64,000 nt of DNA from Circinella umbellata (lineage: Eukaryota; Mucoromycota; Mucoromycetes; Mucorales; Lichtheimiaceae), in assembly GCA_025093555.1 (NCBI GenBank), contig JAIWNF010000015.1, positions 310,001-374,000 of the forward strand, in the 5' to 3' direction. The position numbers and the translations under genes are program-made. The notes under the pieces were generated by a model. The model saw nothing but the letters and a program-made list of their open reading frames with translations. It searched no databases and was not told the DNA's origin. Shown here piece after piece: positions 37,385 through 49,762 of the stretch. Positions within the stretch are counted from its first letter, which is position 1. Each line of letters opens with the position of its first letter.

Positions 37385-40300
37385 ATGAATATGAATATTA
37401 ATATAAATCACGATATTACTATTACAATATTTAACACCAATGGACTCGAAAAACAAACAATTAATACAATAACATCAACACTATCATCAACTACATTATT
37501 ATTTTTAACAGAAACCTGGTTATTATCCCCTAGCCGTATACCGACAACTTGGATTCAACATCACACATATGGTAAGAAAGTAGATAATTCCTATCGCGGG
37601 TCGATGGGAATTTCCCTACTTATTCATCCCAATTGCCCTTACCCTGTCACCATACTCCCAAACTCTTCCCCATATATATTATCATGTCAAGTAGCTGGAT
37701 ATTTAATCCACTGCTTATATTTACCCCCTCCAGGTCATGGCACCCTCTCTGATATAGATACTATAGAAATAATGTCACAATTACCACTAACCACTAACCA
37801 TAATCAAAACAGCACCATTATTTGTGGTGATATAAATGCACGCAACAAACAACTATTAGGAGATAAAAAAGACACTAACCGAGGACTTTAGTTAAACAAC
37901 TTTTTGATCGAACATGGTTTTCAATGCCTCAATAGTACTTACACATATGGGGAACCAACCTTTATAACACAAGATAACAGCGGACGACTTTCAACAAGTA
38001 TTGTAGATTTATTTCTCTGCAATGAGCCCTTAGATCAGGTAAGTATGCATGTTCATAACGAGACTGGCCTTGATTCCGATCATCATCCAGTAAGCATCAC
38101 CTTTGTATTACCATCCAATGTCCCTATTATCCCACCACAAAATCATCCTCGACGTCTCTGGAAGCTTGGTAAACCAATGGATCAAGATAAACTCGAACAA
38201 TATAAAAGTTTATGTCAACTCAATATTGAATCAATATATAATCAAATTAACCATTTACTTAATGATAATGAAACCCAACCTGACTTGGATCAACTTACTA
38301 CTGATTTGAATTTTTGTATCCATAATGCTCTTGACAACTCTGTAGTACTAGCCATCCAATCAAAACAGGTAATAAATGGTTTTGGAATGATGATCTTGAA
38401 CGCGCATTTCAACAACGTGAGCATTGTTACAGACAATGGACTCGTCATACCGGTCTTTTGAAAGCAGAATGGTATGATAAACATCAAGCAGCCGCCATTA
38501 ATTGCAAGTCTTTGGTCCGTCAACGTAAATATGTTACCTGGCGCGAATTTACACATAAATTATCCACAGATGATTTTACACGTACAACAACAACAATAAA
38601 AAGAATCCGTCAACATAGAACGAGAAGTCCATCATTCAATGATCCAGCAGGTCCAATTGTTGCTGTTAATAATATGGCTCGACATTTGGAAAATGTTTTT
38701 GCTGGTCAAGATCTATCTAATCTTCGTGCTGGTCCACCACCTCGTCCTTGTGGTCCACATGAAATAGATAACAATTGCCCTTTTATTGTAGATTCTATAG
38801 AAGATGCTTTAAAAACTGTAGCTCGTAAAAAAGCTTCTGGATTAGATCATTTACGTGCTGAAATGTTTTCAACTTTGTTGGAAATGGTCGCACACACCAA
38901 TTTTTTGGCGTGTAGCACAGGTAATCCCTATCCATAAAAAAATGATCACACTAATCCTGTCAATTTTCGACCCATTAGCCTGACTTCAGTCTTGCGAAAA
39001 GTCATGGAACTTTGTATCTCTCCCTTTTTACATAGTGATTCCCTTCCTCTTGACTTAGCTCAAGGTGGATTCAGGCACCAACGTTCCACATTGGATCAAG
39101 TACTCTGCCTCCATGAATTATTCATCCGTCATAATCGGCTCACTGGTCAAGATCATGTTTTATGTGCCCTTGATTTACGATCTGCATATAATACAGTCGA
39201 TCGTGCTGTCATTTGGCGCGTTCTCGAATGTGATGTTCCTCCTTCTCTTCTTGGCCTTCTACAGAGTCTGTTTGACGACGTTTATATCGAAGTATTAATC
39301 TCTGGCCATGTCTCTCATCGGTTTCCCCCCACTACTGTGTCCTTCAAGGCTCCATCTTATCTCCCCATCTATATTCACTTTATATTAATTCATTACCTCA
39401 AATACTGCGTGCACCTCTTTTATCTTTTGATTCTGATAGTGATTCTGATTTTCTCTCTTCTTCTCTTTATAGTTCATCCACTCGTCCAATTGCTGGCTAC
39501 TGGATCAATGCATTATTATACGCCGACGATGTCATACTTATTGCTTCACCAGACATCATGCAATCTCTTCTCGACCGTGCAGAACAACATTCCCTTCAAC
39601 TTGGCTATCGCTGGAATCCAACAAAATGCATCACCATTAATGCTGTCTCATCGTCACCACCACCATTCACCTTATATAATCATTCAATTGTTTCAGCATC
39701 AACTTTTATCTACCTTGGTATTCCTTTCAACAACAAGGGTACCATTGATACACCTATTCTCATCGAACGTAATATCACCAGTACAATGCATTCTATATGT
39801 GCATTCATCAGCTTGGTTGTAGTTCTGGTGGCTTCCCCCGTCATCTTTCCATTCAACTCTATAAACAATTCATCCGTCCCAAATTCGAATATGGACTAGC
39901 CATTGCCCGTTTCCATCAAATTGATGCCAAAAGGCTTGATCGTGCTCAAGATAACTGCCTCCGCATGTTATTCGGCGGTCATAGTAAAGCTTCAACAACT
40001 GTCTTTCGTCATATGGGAAATATACATACTATGTCAGAACGCATCGTTATCCTTGGTGCCAAGTTTGTAACTCGATTATCCTATTTACCTGATGATGCAT
40101 TAATTACTATGCTCAAACCATTTTTCAACAACAAACGTTTCCATCAGCTTCCAAAATTACAACAAAATAAGCTTTGGCTTTCATTACCTGAACCGCGTGA
40201 TTCACTTCCTTCTGGTGCTCTTAAAAAAGCTATTTCAGATATGCGTCAACACCACCATATTCAAAATTGTAATGCATCAAAAGGCAGTATTTTAATATCA

Positions 40301-40849
40301 GCATGTCGTTTACAAATTGGCGTCGATCCAATTCTTTGGTTGCCAATGACTGCAAGAGAAAGGAGTCGTCTTATCCGCTGGCGGATGGGATGGCTACCTG
40401 GAAAACCACAACGTTGCTTTAATTGTTCCAATACACGCACAAGTCGTCATCATCTAATTGATTGTCTTGCTGTTGCAACTCCTCTTGGTATTGATCCGTC
40501 ATGTAAACCCAATCCTATCGATTTTCTCCTTAACCGCCTTCCTCACCGTCAACCATCTCCTCGTCCAATAACTGCAGCTCCTCACCCTGCTTTTATTTAT
40601 TGGTCTAACCACTGGCTCGCTTTATCACAGCTTATGCTTGATATTGACTCTATATGTCATCCAGAAGAAGACTTCACAACATCTCAAACTGATCCAGAAC
40701 TTGAATACCAAATTTTCGTTTCATCAACAACAATCGATTCCAACACAATTTCCAACATTTCCAATTCCAACGAACTCAACAATTCCGTTTTCAACAATTT
40801 TTCCGACTCACATAATGCAGATCCTTTGGTCACTTTGGCGAGCTGGTAG
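37385..40849 (+). pseudogene. LINE ORF2 (APE endonuclease-reverse transcriptase), multiply disabled
   Basis: From the ATG at 37385 the frame has endonuclease motifs ('FNTNGL', 'LTETWL', 'IICGDINAR', 'DSDHHPV'). It is broken by an in-frame TAG at 37889-37891 and a frameshift near 38360. Two further shifts lie near 38890 and at an A-run near 38938. After these come 'ALDLRSAYNTVDRAV' and 'QGGFRHQRS'. A shift near 39340 precedes the RT box 'ALLYADDVILIA' (about 39515-39550), and another lies near 39800. The C-terminal part carries a CCHC-like 'CFNCSNTRTSRHHLIDC' (about 40413-40463) and ends at the TAG, 40849. At least six lesions make this copy non-autonomous. The gene order (endonuclease, RT, CCHC) is typical of APE-type LINEs. 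Confidence 0.85.
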
Positions 40850-40915
40850 AACTTTCTCTCCCCGTATGTTAAATATTTGTATCAGAAAAAAAGTATAATA
40901 ATGAAAATAAATAAA

Positions 40916-41893
40916 CAGCAATTTTAATCTACTCCTTAAATAGCGACCATAACTAAAGTATATCACCCTGAACTACATGTTCAACATGTTCAACCCAGTT
41001 AAGGTTTTATCCAACTTCAGTTGCGCATAAGATTTTTATGCAATTACTGTGGCACAAATTAACTTTGTTTAGGTAAACATAATCTTACAATTTTGACGCA
41101 ACTCTGTAGTTCTTTTAAGTAAAATCTATCCAGCTATGGTATTACGGCCTGGGTGTTTGAAGTTCTTTTGGTATGCACACAATAGCCATGCAGTTAGAAA
41201 CTAAAACTTAAAATTCATATCATGAAGTTAAGCGTACTTTCTTTTATATGTTTAAGAATAAAACTTTTTTTTACATTAGTAGAAGTAGAACACCATGTTT
41301 ATAGAAGGATCTTCTTGCCTAGGTTTTAAAGTTCAGCAGCTATTCACATTATGTTTTTATAATTACTCATTGCTATCTTGTGGTTAACCAAAACAGAAAC
41401 ATCTTTATAACGCTTATATTGATCATACAACTATCAGTTAAACTACACAAAAAAACCTATAAGGTATAGTATAAGTCATTTAATCCTCTGTACAATATTG
41501 TTCTCTGCAACACATATGTTTTCTTTAAAATGGTTGAGTTATAATATACGTTTTAGGTTCAAGTATATGTTATAACATATATATTATTATTATTAATGAT
41601 ATAGTTGTTTGGAAGTAGTAGTAATAACTCGATTGCTAAGTTCTTCTACTTTTCGTTCGAATAACCACAACAGATATCCTTTTAAAATGTAGTGATGATA
41701 TACTACGTAATAATCAACCCTTAATTCAATCGCATTTTTTTTAAAAAGGAAAACAGGAGGTTCCCATTTTTTGCATTACAAATATCAAAAAGCCGCTAAA
41801 TTTGGTTTAGTGAAGAAGCGAAACAAGCTGAATTGAATAGTTCAACCCAGATTTTTTTCTGCCCTGTTTATCCAGAATTTTTATTTTTTTGAC
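40916..41893. other. Intergenic, LINE 3' flank to OLA1-like promoter
   Basis: About 1 kb of AT-rich DNA with no convincing ORF or RNA gene. It contains a TA/TTA-rich stretch at 41565-41600 and a T-run just upstream of the ATG at 41894. Confidence 0.5.
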
Positions 41894-44056
41894 ATGACAA
41901 CATTAGTATTAAGTCAACGATGCAGGGGATTAGCCATTTTACGATTGTGCAGCACTCGCTCTATATCTACCTCAACTGCCGTTTGTGCTAAAAAGTCTAA
42001 AAGAAAAAGTGATTCAACAGCATTGTCGACAGAAAAGGTTATCCTTGGCAGACCTTCGAACAACCTCAAAATGGGTGTTGTTGGCATGCCAAATATTGGG
42101 TAAAAAAAAAAAAAGAAAATCTATTCAAACGAGGTTAAACTTTATGAACTGTTAGCTAGAAAAGTAATAATGTATATAATATTAAACTTCTGTTGTGTAT
42201 GGTATTAGCAAGTCGTCCTTATTCAACGCTTTGACAAGCAGTAGTGTACCAGCAGAAAATTATCCTTTTTGTACAATTGGTTCGTATTACGAAAAAAGAA
42301 ACGAGTTTGAGAAAGTTGACAGTATTAAGGTCGCTGTAAAAGAGAACATATATATTAAAGCAGTTATCTTGAAAATAATATTTATGGTATATAGATCCAT
42401 CGGAATCACGAGTTCATGTACCTGACGAGCGATTCGATTGGCTATGTGAATCATATAATCCAAAAAAACAGACACCCGCACATGTAAGTTGTTATAGAAA
42501 CTAATATTACCATGAAAACTGTCGAATTAAAGTATATGCGCTGACGTGCTTTTCATTTATATAGCTGACTGTAGTGGATATTGCTGGCCTTGTTCGTGGT
42601 GCAGCCCAAGGTGCAGGTTTAGGAAATGCGTTTTTATCCAACGTAGCATCAGTCGATGCCATTTATCACTTAGTGCGTGCGTTCGAAAATGATGATGTAA
42701 CCCATGTAGAAGATACTGTTGATCCTGTACGTGATTTAGAAATTATTCAAGATGAACTTCGACTCAAAGATGAAGAAATGCTCGAAAGATACTTAATTGA
42801 TATAAGTCGTGCATCCAAATTCCCTGACAAAAAGCATATGAAAGAGCACTTGGTAATACATGATCGATGATAAATATTATTAGTATTGTGTATATTCAAT
42901 TTACTTATATGTTCGCAACATTTTATAGGAAGTGGTCGAAAAGGTAGCGAACTATGTTGGTCAATCAAACGATGTCCGTAAAGGTGCCTGGACTGCGTCC
43001 GAAGTCAATGTTATCAACACATTACATCTTTTAACTGCAAAGCCTATGATTTACTTATGTAATGTTAGTGAAGATGATTACCTCCAGGGTGGAAAGAATC
43101 CTTGGTAAGAATTATACATGTATTATAGATAATTAAATATATCTTATATGATATACTTTACTAATTTTCACAACGGCAAAACTATTTTTAGGTTACCAAA
43201 GATTCAAAATTGGGTGGATGATAATAATCCAGGAGATATGGTTATTCCGTTATCGGTCGCTTTGGAATCAAAGGTAAGAGTGTGAATAATCAGTTTCTGT
43301 TGTTGTTTCTCTTGCCAAAAGAATAATAATCGATGGATTATTAATACTTCCCTTCTTAATATAGCTACTAAATGACATGCTTCCGGATGAAGCTGAAACA
43401 TATCTTGCCAAATATGGGGTCGAGGCCCAATTATCCAAAGTCATTCTTGCTGGCTATAAGTCCTTAGGGTTAATTCACTATTTCACTGCAGGTCCAGGGG
43501 AAGTACGGGCATGGACTGTAAGAGTAAGTATATATTTATCAATAGTGCGCGATGCCTTTAGAATGGATAAAAAAATTAATATGCATATTTAATAATTTTA
43601 GAATACGACTAAGGCACCTCAGGCAGCCGGTGTAATTCAGTAAGTATTGGAGAATAAGTAATCGCAAGAGAACTATTATCAATATTATATATGAAATTTA
43701 ACATGGGATTCTTTTAGCACTGATTTTGAACGTGGATTCATCTCTGCTGAAGTTATGAAATACGCAGAATTTAAGGCATTAGGCGGTGAGGCGGAAGTAC
43801 GATCAGCAGGCAAATATTTGGCTAAGGGAAAGGATTATACGGTTGAAGATGGTGATATCGTATATTTTAAGGTAAATAACATCAGCTTATTAGATTATAA
43901 TATAAAAGAAAATACTCAAGTCAGAAAGACTCACATTGATTCAATTTCATTTTTTGTTAGTTTAATGGTAAGCAAAGTCATAATGTTAATAACAGTAAAA
44001 TGTCTGTTCATTATACTAACGATTTATATAAAATAGTTACTGGGAAAAAGAAATAA
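41894..44056 (+). CDS. YchF/OLA1-family P-loop NTPase, probably mitochondrial
   Basis: Eleven exons: 41894-42099, 42209-42279, 42395-42483, 42565-42852, 42929-43104, 43192-43273, 43365-43523, 43602-43639, 43718-43871, 43961-43967, 44037-44056; 429 aa. The P-loop is 'GMPNIGKSS' (residues 64-72). It is followed by '[26 protein letters not shown]', '[22 protein letters not shown]', the non-canonical G4 'LCNVSEDDY' typical of YchF proteins, and the TGS domain '[14 protein letters not shown]', '[18 protein letters not shown]' and '[10 protein letters not shown]'. The family binds ribosomes and prefers ATP. Compared with cytosolic OLA1 there is an extra N-terminal segment of about 45 residues, rich in Arg, Ser and Thr and without acids early on, like a mitochondrial presequence; yeast has a similar second paralogue, Ylf2. 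The penultimate exon is only 7 nt. Reading through its downstream intron would instead add 23 residues. Confidence 0.92.
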
Positions 44057-44312
44057 TCCAAGATAGATGAAGATATTTCATGAACAAAAAATAACATCTA
44101 GATATGTAGATATAATATTCAGTTATCCATTTTATAATAATAATAGTAATTAATTACATCCTGTTTAAAAATTTGAAAATGGATTATGTTTTTGATTTTG
44201 TTAGTGGTGACACAAAAGTCGCTGATTTCCGCCTTTTTTTTTTTCTGAAAAAAATTCACTCAGTGACATTTATATCCTTTTGTATAAATATAATATTTTT
44301 CTTTAATCTTTG

Positions 44313-47300
44313 ATGGAAGCAATCAATGACCTTTTAGAAGACACACATTTAATATCTCTCAAAGATGCTGGTCTTACTATAGTCTCTATTTTTGGTAATT
44401 CAGGCTTTCGCTCAACGGCTGCTAATGCTAATGGCAAACTATCCAACATAAATGTGACATTAGCTAATCGCATAGTTGGGACTGAAGTTTTTGTACCTAA
44501 TGGTCAGGTAAATATTACCGCCTTGAATAAAATCGATGAAACAGTTGCTGAAACTATGTCTGCTAACTTATTGCTTGAAATTTTTTTAGACACCATTGGA
44601 TAACGTAGTCGAGGTATATCAAGCAAAACACATGATACATTAAATGATAAAAGAGCTTTGCGAAGTATCTATACTCACTTCTTTCTATTGGATATAATAG
44701 TTATCAAAAGATCTTCAGTTATATGTGGATCATTCAGTAAAAACTGCATATGTTTTTATGGATGCAAGTATCGATACAGCCTCACTAGCTGATGCGTGTC
44801 GAAATGAAAAAGCAAATGATTCTTCAAAGGTTTGGATTATTTCTTCCCTTCTACTTTAAAATTCCTTTTTTTATTGTTTCTCGATACCACTTTGATCAGA
44901 CATGGTAACTGATATATAGATGATCAGAATTTTATGCAAATACTTTTATCAAATCAACAATCATTATCAATGCGTGGATTATTATTAATGTTTTTGATAT
45001 CACATCTTGTTATTGTAAGTGACTAAGTAGTATATATTATGTTTGCTGCATTGTAAATTCTGTATTTTTTTCTTAACCAAGTTATATACATGTATAGCCA
45101 ATTCTTCCACCACGTTTGCTACCTTCTGAATTCATGTCAAACTTAGTTACTTTAGCACAGGTGAAAAATGGGATATACACACATTTAGCACAACTTCAAT
45201 CTGTTTGTTGGAAGTTTTGGGATATTTCTGTACCAAGTACATTATTTGAACGAAAAGAAATTGAGAATAGACGAGATCGTGAACGACTCAATTCAAACTT
45301 GATGGGTTGGTGGGGTCCTGCAAAAGGTGTCCCCATGATGGTTTTTATAGCTGCTGACGTAAGTACTGTCTTCTTTCTTCGAGAAAAGGAAGTGGTTAAC
45401 AAAGGCGATGGGTCTATTTTAATAATAATACGATGTATGATTAGGTATCGATTCCAAATATGGATAAAGTGACTCGATCAACATTACCAGTAGCAATGAA
45501 ACGGATGCAAGAAGTGGTACAGGCTAGGATTAAAAATATTTTTAAAGCGTTTCATTTCGTACCTTCAGGCGATATTGGAATTGGTCGTGATCCAGTGGAA
45601 GTCAGGTAGCTATTCACTTATTTCTCCCTTTTGCATTTGTCGAATATATTATATATCCGAATAACACGATAAAAAATAGATCATTATTTACACTTCCAAC
45701 AACATCACAGCCATTTGTTCATATTGTCCCCGCAACATCATTTGCAACAACGTTACCATTCAATGATCAGATCAAAATTACATCCATATCCAGCTTTGAT
45801 AAACCCATGTCGATGTCTGCTTGGCTCAAAGAAAATGACGGCGAAGATGATGATATTGAAAGGAATAGCAGCAGCAGCAGCATTATAAAAGGAACAACGC
45901 CCACGATAGTAGGAAAGCAAACTAACTCAAAGCGCAATAAAGAATCGTCCAAACAATCAATTGAGTCCATGTTCGACGAGTGTGGCAATAAGCTATTACG
46001 CAATTTTGTCAATCATTGGACTCGTGCTGCCACTACTCGACATCCCATGCACTTACAAATGATTGCTTCCTCTGGTTCACGTAAAGGGGGCAACAGCGAA
46101 TCCAAATATTCTTCTATTCCTCTACCAACGGGTATTCAGTTCGCATCAGCCGCTGTGTTGTTAAAAAAAGTTTTATTTTCAACAAGAGAAGACGTTGCCG
46201 ATGATGAAAATGATCTTAGAAAAGAAATCATTGCACACTCACCAGGTACAAAGGGTATGATTCAACAGATTGAAGTGATTTTACGGAAGAAGATTCGCGA
46301 TACTGTTGATATTGAACGCGTGTTTTCTAGAAGGTAGTGGATATTACATTTCTTCACATGTCGTTAAGATAATGAATACAATGAGCGAGTTATGGATTTA
46401 CTCATTTTTTCTCTTTTAGTCATTCGTTGGATATTATGCGTAAATGTATTGAAGTGTATCTTCAGGATTCACCACCTTGCTACACCAAACAATATCATCT
46501 TTGGAAGGTATATTGGACATTTCCAGCTTTTTCTAATAATAGAATAACTTGCTCATCATGATGATATAACACATTCAACATAACAATAGAGGGATAATGT
46601 CTTGCGCATGTATAGCTCATTGGCAAGAGGTCCGTGTAGGGCTGAATTTGGTGCTCGCTTAGAACGTGAATGTGATTTAATTTGGAAACAAGGTCGTCAG
46701 AGTTGTGAAAAGATAAGTTTAACCGGAAAAGTGTGCCGACTAAAGGTGAGTTACTGTCTTTTCCGTAACTTTTTTTATTGTTATACTAAACATATAAGCT
46801 CGTGTTTTAGGCTGGGCACGAGGATATGAATAGCGGTACCGAAAAACATGCACGAGACATGGATAATACAAAGCATAGTAGTGGATGTAGTTTCTTTCAT
46901 GCATGTAACTGTGGCAAGACTCAGAAATTACGTGAAGACCCATTTGATCTAGAGGTAATATGGCTATTTTTTGTTCTTTGGCTTAGTGAGTTAGTTAAAG
47001 CGAGTCTGTCAATATATATATATATATATTATTCGAAAAATCTTATTGTACGATATTATCTTTACAGGAAGCCAATATTAGCTTTTATGAACGCTTTTCA
47101 TGTTGTCTTGCCAACGCACATACATCTATTGATTTGGAAAAGTCAACATTTGGTGAGAATCAAGCATTAATAAAAAATGAACAACATATACCTCATTTTG
47201 ATTCAGTGCTGTTACACCTTGGACCTGCTTCCGTTTATCGTAACAGCATCGGATTAGAAAAGTATGAAGGGTTTATGAACAATACAAACTACCTGCTACC

Positions 47301-48532
47301 ATGGACTATGGGTCGTACAGCAGATTATGCACCCAAAGAACAGCAATTATCAACAACTGCTCAACCAAACGGAGCTGAACTGCCTCATAGCAGGAAAAAT
47401 AGTAATAATCCTGGTGTATCTAAAAACAGTAGTGGTATCACCAATGAAGAAACAAAAAGTAAAAACTCATTTAATAAGAATGAATGGCCATTACCAGGAA
47501 AAAGGCCCGAAGGTGAGTATATGTATTGAGAACGACGACTGAGCCATTTTTTCTTTTTGTTTCTGACCCTTTTTTATATCTTATTTTTTTTGTTAGCTGC
47601 TATGGATAACAAAGCAAAAACTACTGTTCCTACTGTCGCAAATCTGGATGCATTTCCTGCTTTAGGATCTTCTCGAACTACAATTGAACCAAATCCAGCT
47701 GCTGTACAACAAGAAATAAAAGGGGAGGAGACTTCTCTTCCACCGGCTTCACACCCTGCTAAAAAAGAAAAACGACGACGAGATGGTAAAAGAAGAGATC
47801 GTGAGCATAGATTGGAAGGATTAATTCGAGGATATGTTGGAGCGGAATACGAGTGTCCATTAGGACATCGTTTTTTGAGTTGCGGGGATGGAAGAATATG
47901 TAAACTTGGGCATAAGGGGCATCCAAAGGTTCGTTATCATAATATCGTTGAAATGTTTTATTACTATTGTATTATCTTTACAATTTCAAAAAAGAGGGCT
48001 AAGTGATATATATTGGTTTATAATAGGAACATGCCAATTATGTTATCCATCAAGATTTGCCTCTTTATGTACTTTGCCCATGTAACTATGCAAATGCTAA
48101 TCCAAAAACATCCACTACTGGAGATATCACTGCACAATTACAGCGTTGCTATGCTGTTACACCAGAAGCACCTGTTACTATTTCATTTAAGCCAAGAGTA
48201 AAGGTAAGAAAAAAAAAAACAAGTTTTCTTTTGAAAAAGAAAGCAACCTGTAGGAAATTAAAATCAAAAATATTTTTTTTTTTACAAAGATTACAAATGA
48301 CCTTGGTGAAACAATGGAGTTCAATATGGGAATTGACGAAGCAATTATTCTACCAACAAATACTGTCCATGTTTTTCGATTACCCTATATTTACAAAGAC
48401 AATTCTGGAAACCCGATTCCAGTGGCGGCTAATGTAGCTCGACGACTCAGTGGTGCTATATTGATGAAAGATTGTTTTCAAGTACATCCAGTTGTAAACA
48501 ATAATACTAATAGTGGACAAGAAACTCGTTAA
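44313..48532 (+). CDS. SMG8: Nonsense-mediated decay factor SMG8
   Basis: Fourteen exons: 44313-44507, 44590-44613, 44701-44830, 44920-45014, 45098-45358, 45445-45605, 45680-46333, 46420-46507, 46590-46745, 46811-46954, 47068-47512, 47597-47928, 48027-48203, 48290-48532; 1034 aa. The N-terminus has a degenerate G-like start ('TIVSIFGNSGFRS') and 'YVFMDASIDTASLADAC'. The centre has 'HSLDIMRKCIEVYLQDSPPCYTKQYHLW' and 'CNCGKTQKLREDPFD', a conserved Cys motif. The C-terminus shows 'LLPWTMG', 'WPLPGKRPE', 'YVGAEYECPLGHRFLSCG' and 'VHVFRLPYIY'. This block order is that of SMG8, which with SMG9 forms a complex inhibiting the UPF1 kinase SMG1. Exon 2 (24 nt) and the G-domain start are the least certain parts. 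It lies 256 bp downstream of the OLA1-like gene in the same orientation. Confidence 0.9.
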
Positions 48533-49762
48533 GGTCCAATGTTGCTGTAAGGCACTCTTTGTGTATTTGTCTATATACTTTTGCAAAAGGAGAAAGAAGA
48601 AAAATAGAGCTTGCTGGGTCAAAACAAGAAGAATTCTTTGTTTTCTTCTATCTTGTTTCGGATGACAATTATGATATTTCATTAAAAAAAAGATGGTGTT
48701 TGTATGTTTCCTTTTTTTTGGAGCTACTACCTTCTCCGTCTTCCAATATATTTTTCTTCCATTCACACTACCCTAGCTCTTTTTCCCTGTTTCTGTTGGC
48801 TGTAAAATTTTCCTTTTCATGGCTTTGCTGATTCAGTAATCATATTAAGTAAAAAAAAGAAAACGACTAGTCATATTCTTTGCTTTCTCTTTTTTTGCCT
48901 CATATATATGTTTTGACAAATTAGTATTGGTAATGTGTCACGTGTTTTTGGCACACTAAACTGTTTTATAAATATAAGAACCTTGCGAAAAACATTCCTC
49001 TCATGTAATATGCGGTTGTTATGACGACTAAACAGGTTTGCTTATGAAGTCTTGTTGTTGGCTGTTATGTGATAGTCCATAGCAACCATATTGCATCCCA
49101 CATCGAAGTAACTAAAGGAAATGATTAATAATGCATATAGCGATAAAAACTTAATACAAAACTATACATACGGGAATGATCATTGGAGAGCTTATTTTAC
49201 GAAGGCACAAAAAACATGATATAGAGAATGATACTTGGTATAAGAAAAAATTGCATTAACTTTGGTTATCGGTATCAAAAAAATAATTACTGCCAAACTC
49301 TTGTAGTCAAGTCCATATCTATGGTATCACAACAGACTTTAAAATAGGTCAGCCGGCTTTTTAAGCTAAATACAATAGGGTTACTTATTGGTGAACATGG
49401 TGTTACGTGTATCGAATATATAATGTTACTTTCCACATCTTTAGAATTTAAATGATCAAATCCAGTAGCTGAATAAATATGTTTATCTCTTTTATATTTT
49501 CTACAGCTTCATGATACTTTTTATAGGAAAAAGAAAAGAAAAAGAAGAGCGAATAGCAGAACGGGAAAAGTGGCTGGATTGTAAAAAAAATAATCACAGA
49601 GAAACAAATCATATATAAAAAGTCCACCTTGTGCTGACTTTCTGATTCTTTCGCAAAAGCTTTTAGTTTTTTCTCTATCAAACTTTCTTTTTCTCTCACA
49701 GCTCTCCCACTGACACCTTATTTACTCACCTTAACCCTTTTTATTAAATAAAGAAGTAAAGA
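48533..49762. other. Intergenic, no gene seen
   Basis: 1.2 kb between SMG8 and the GYF gene, with T-rich 3' flank and AT-rich DNA. The ORF at 49448-49699 (-) begins at a GTG and translates a T-run. The ORF at 48559-48831 is 3' UTR-like. Neither has coding character. A C/T-rich promoter-like segment lies at 49700-49750. Confidence 0.5.

Larger units (their letters stand above)
35760..40915 (+). mobile_element. Degenerate non-LTR retrotransposon (LINE), two-ORF APE type
   Basis: About 5.1 kb with an A/C-rich leader, ORF1 (coiled coil), ORF2 (APE-type endonuclease, reverse transcriptase, C-terminal CCHC) and a short A-rich 3' tail (AAAATAAATAAACAG near 40900). ORF2 starts 2 nt after the ORF1 stop. 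Multiple nonsense and frameshift lesions in both ORFs show the copy is inactive. The outer borders are estimates, because no target-site duplication was found by eye. The codons and A/C-rich composition differ from host genes. Confidence 0.88.

Noticed and set aside
49448..49699. 83-codon minus-strand ORF upstream of the GYF gene
   Set aside because: It starts at GTG and its middle translates T-runs. More likely promoter or 5' UTR sequence of the GYF gene.
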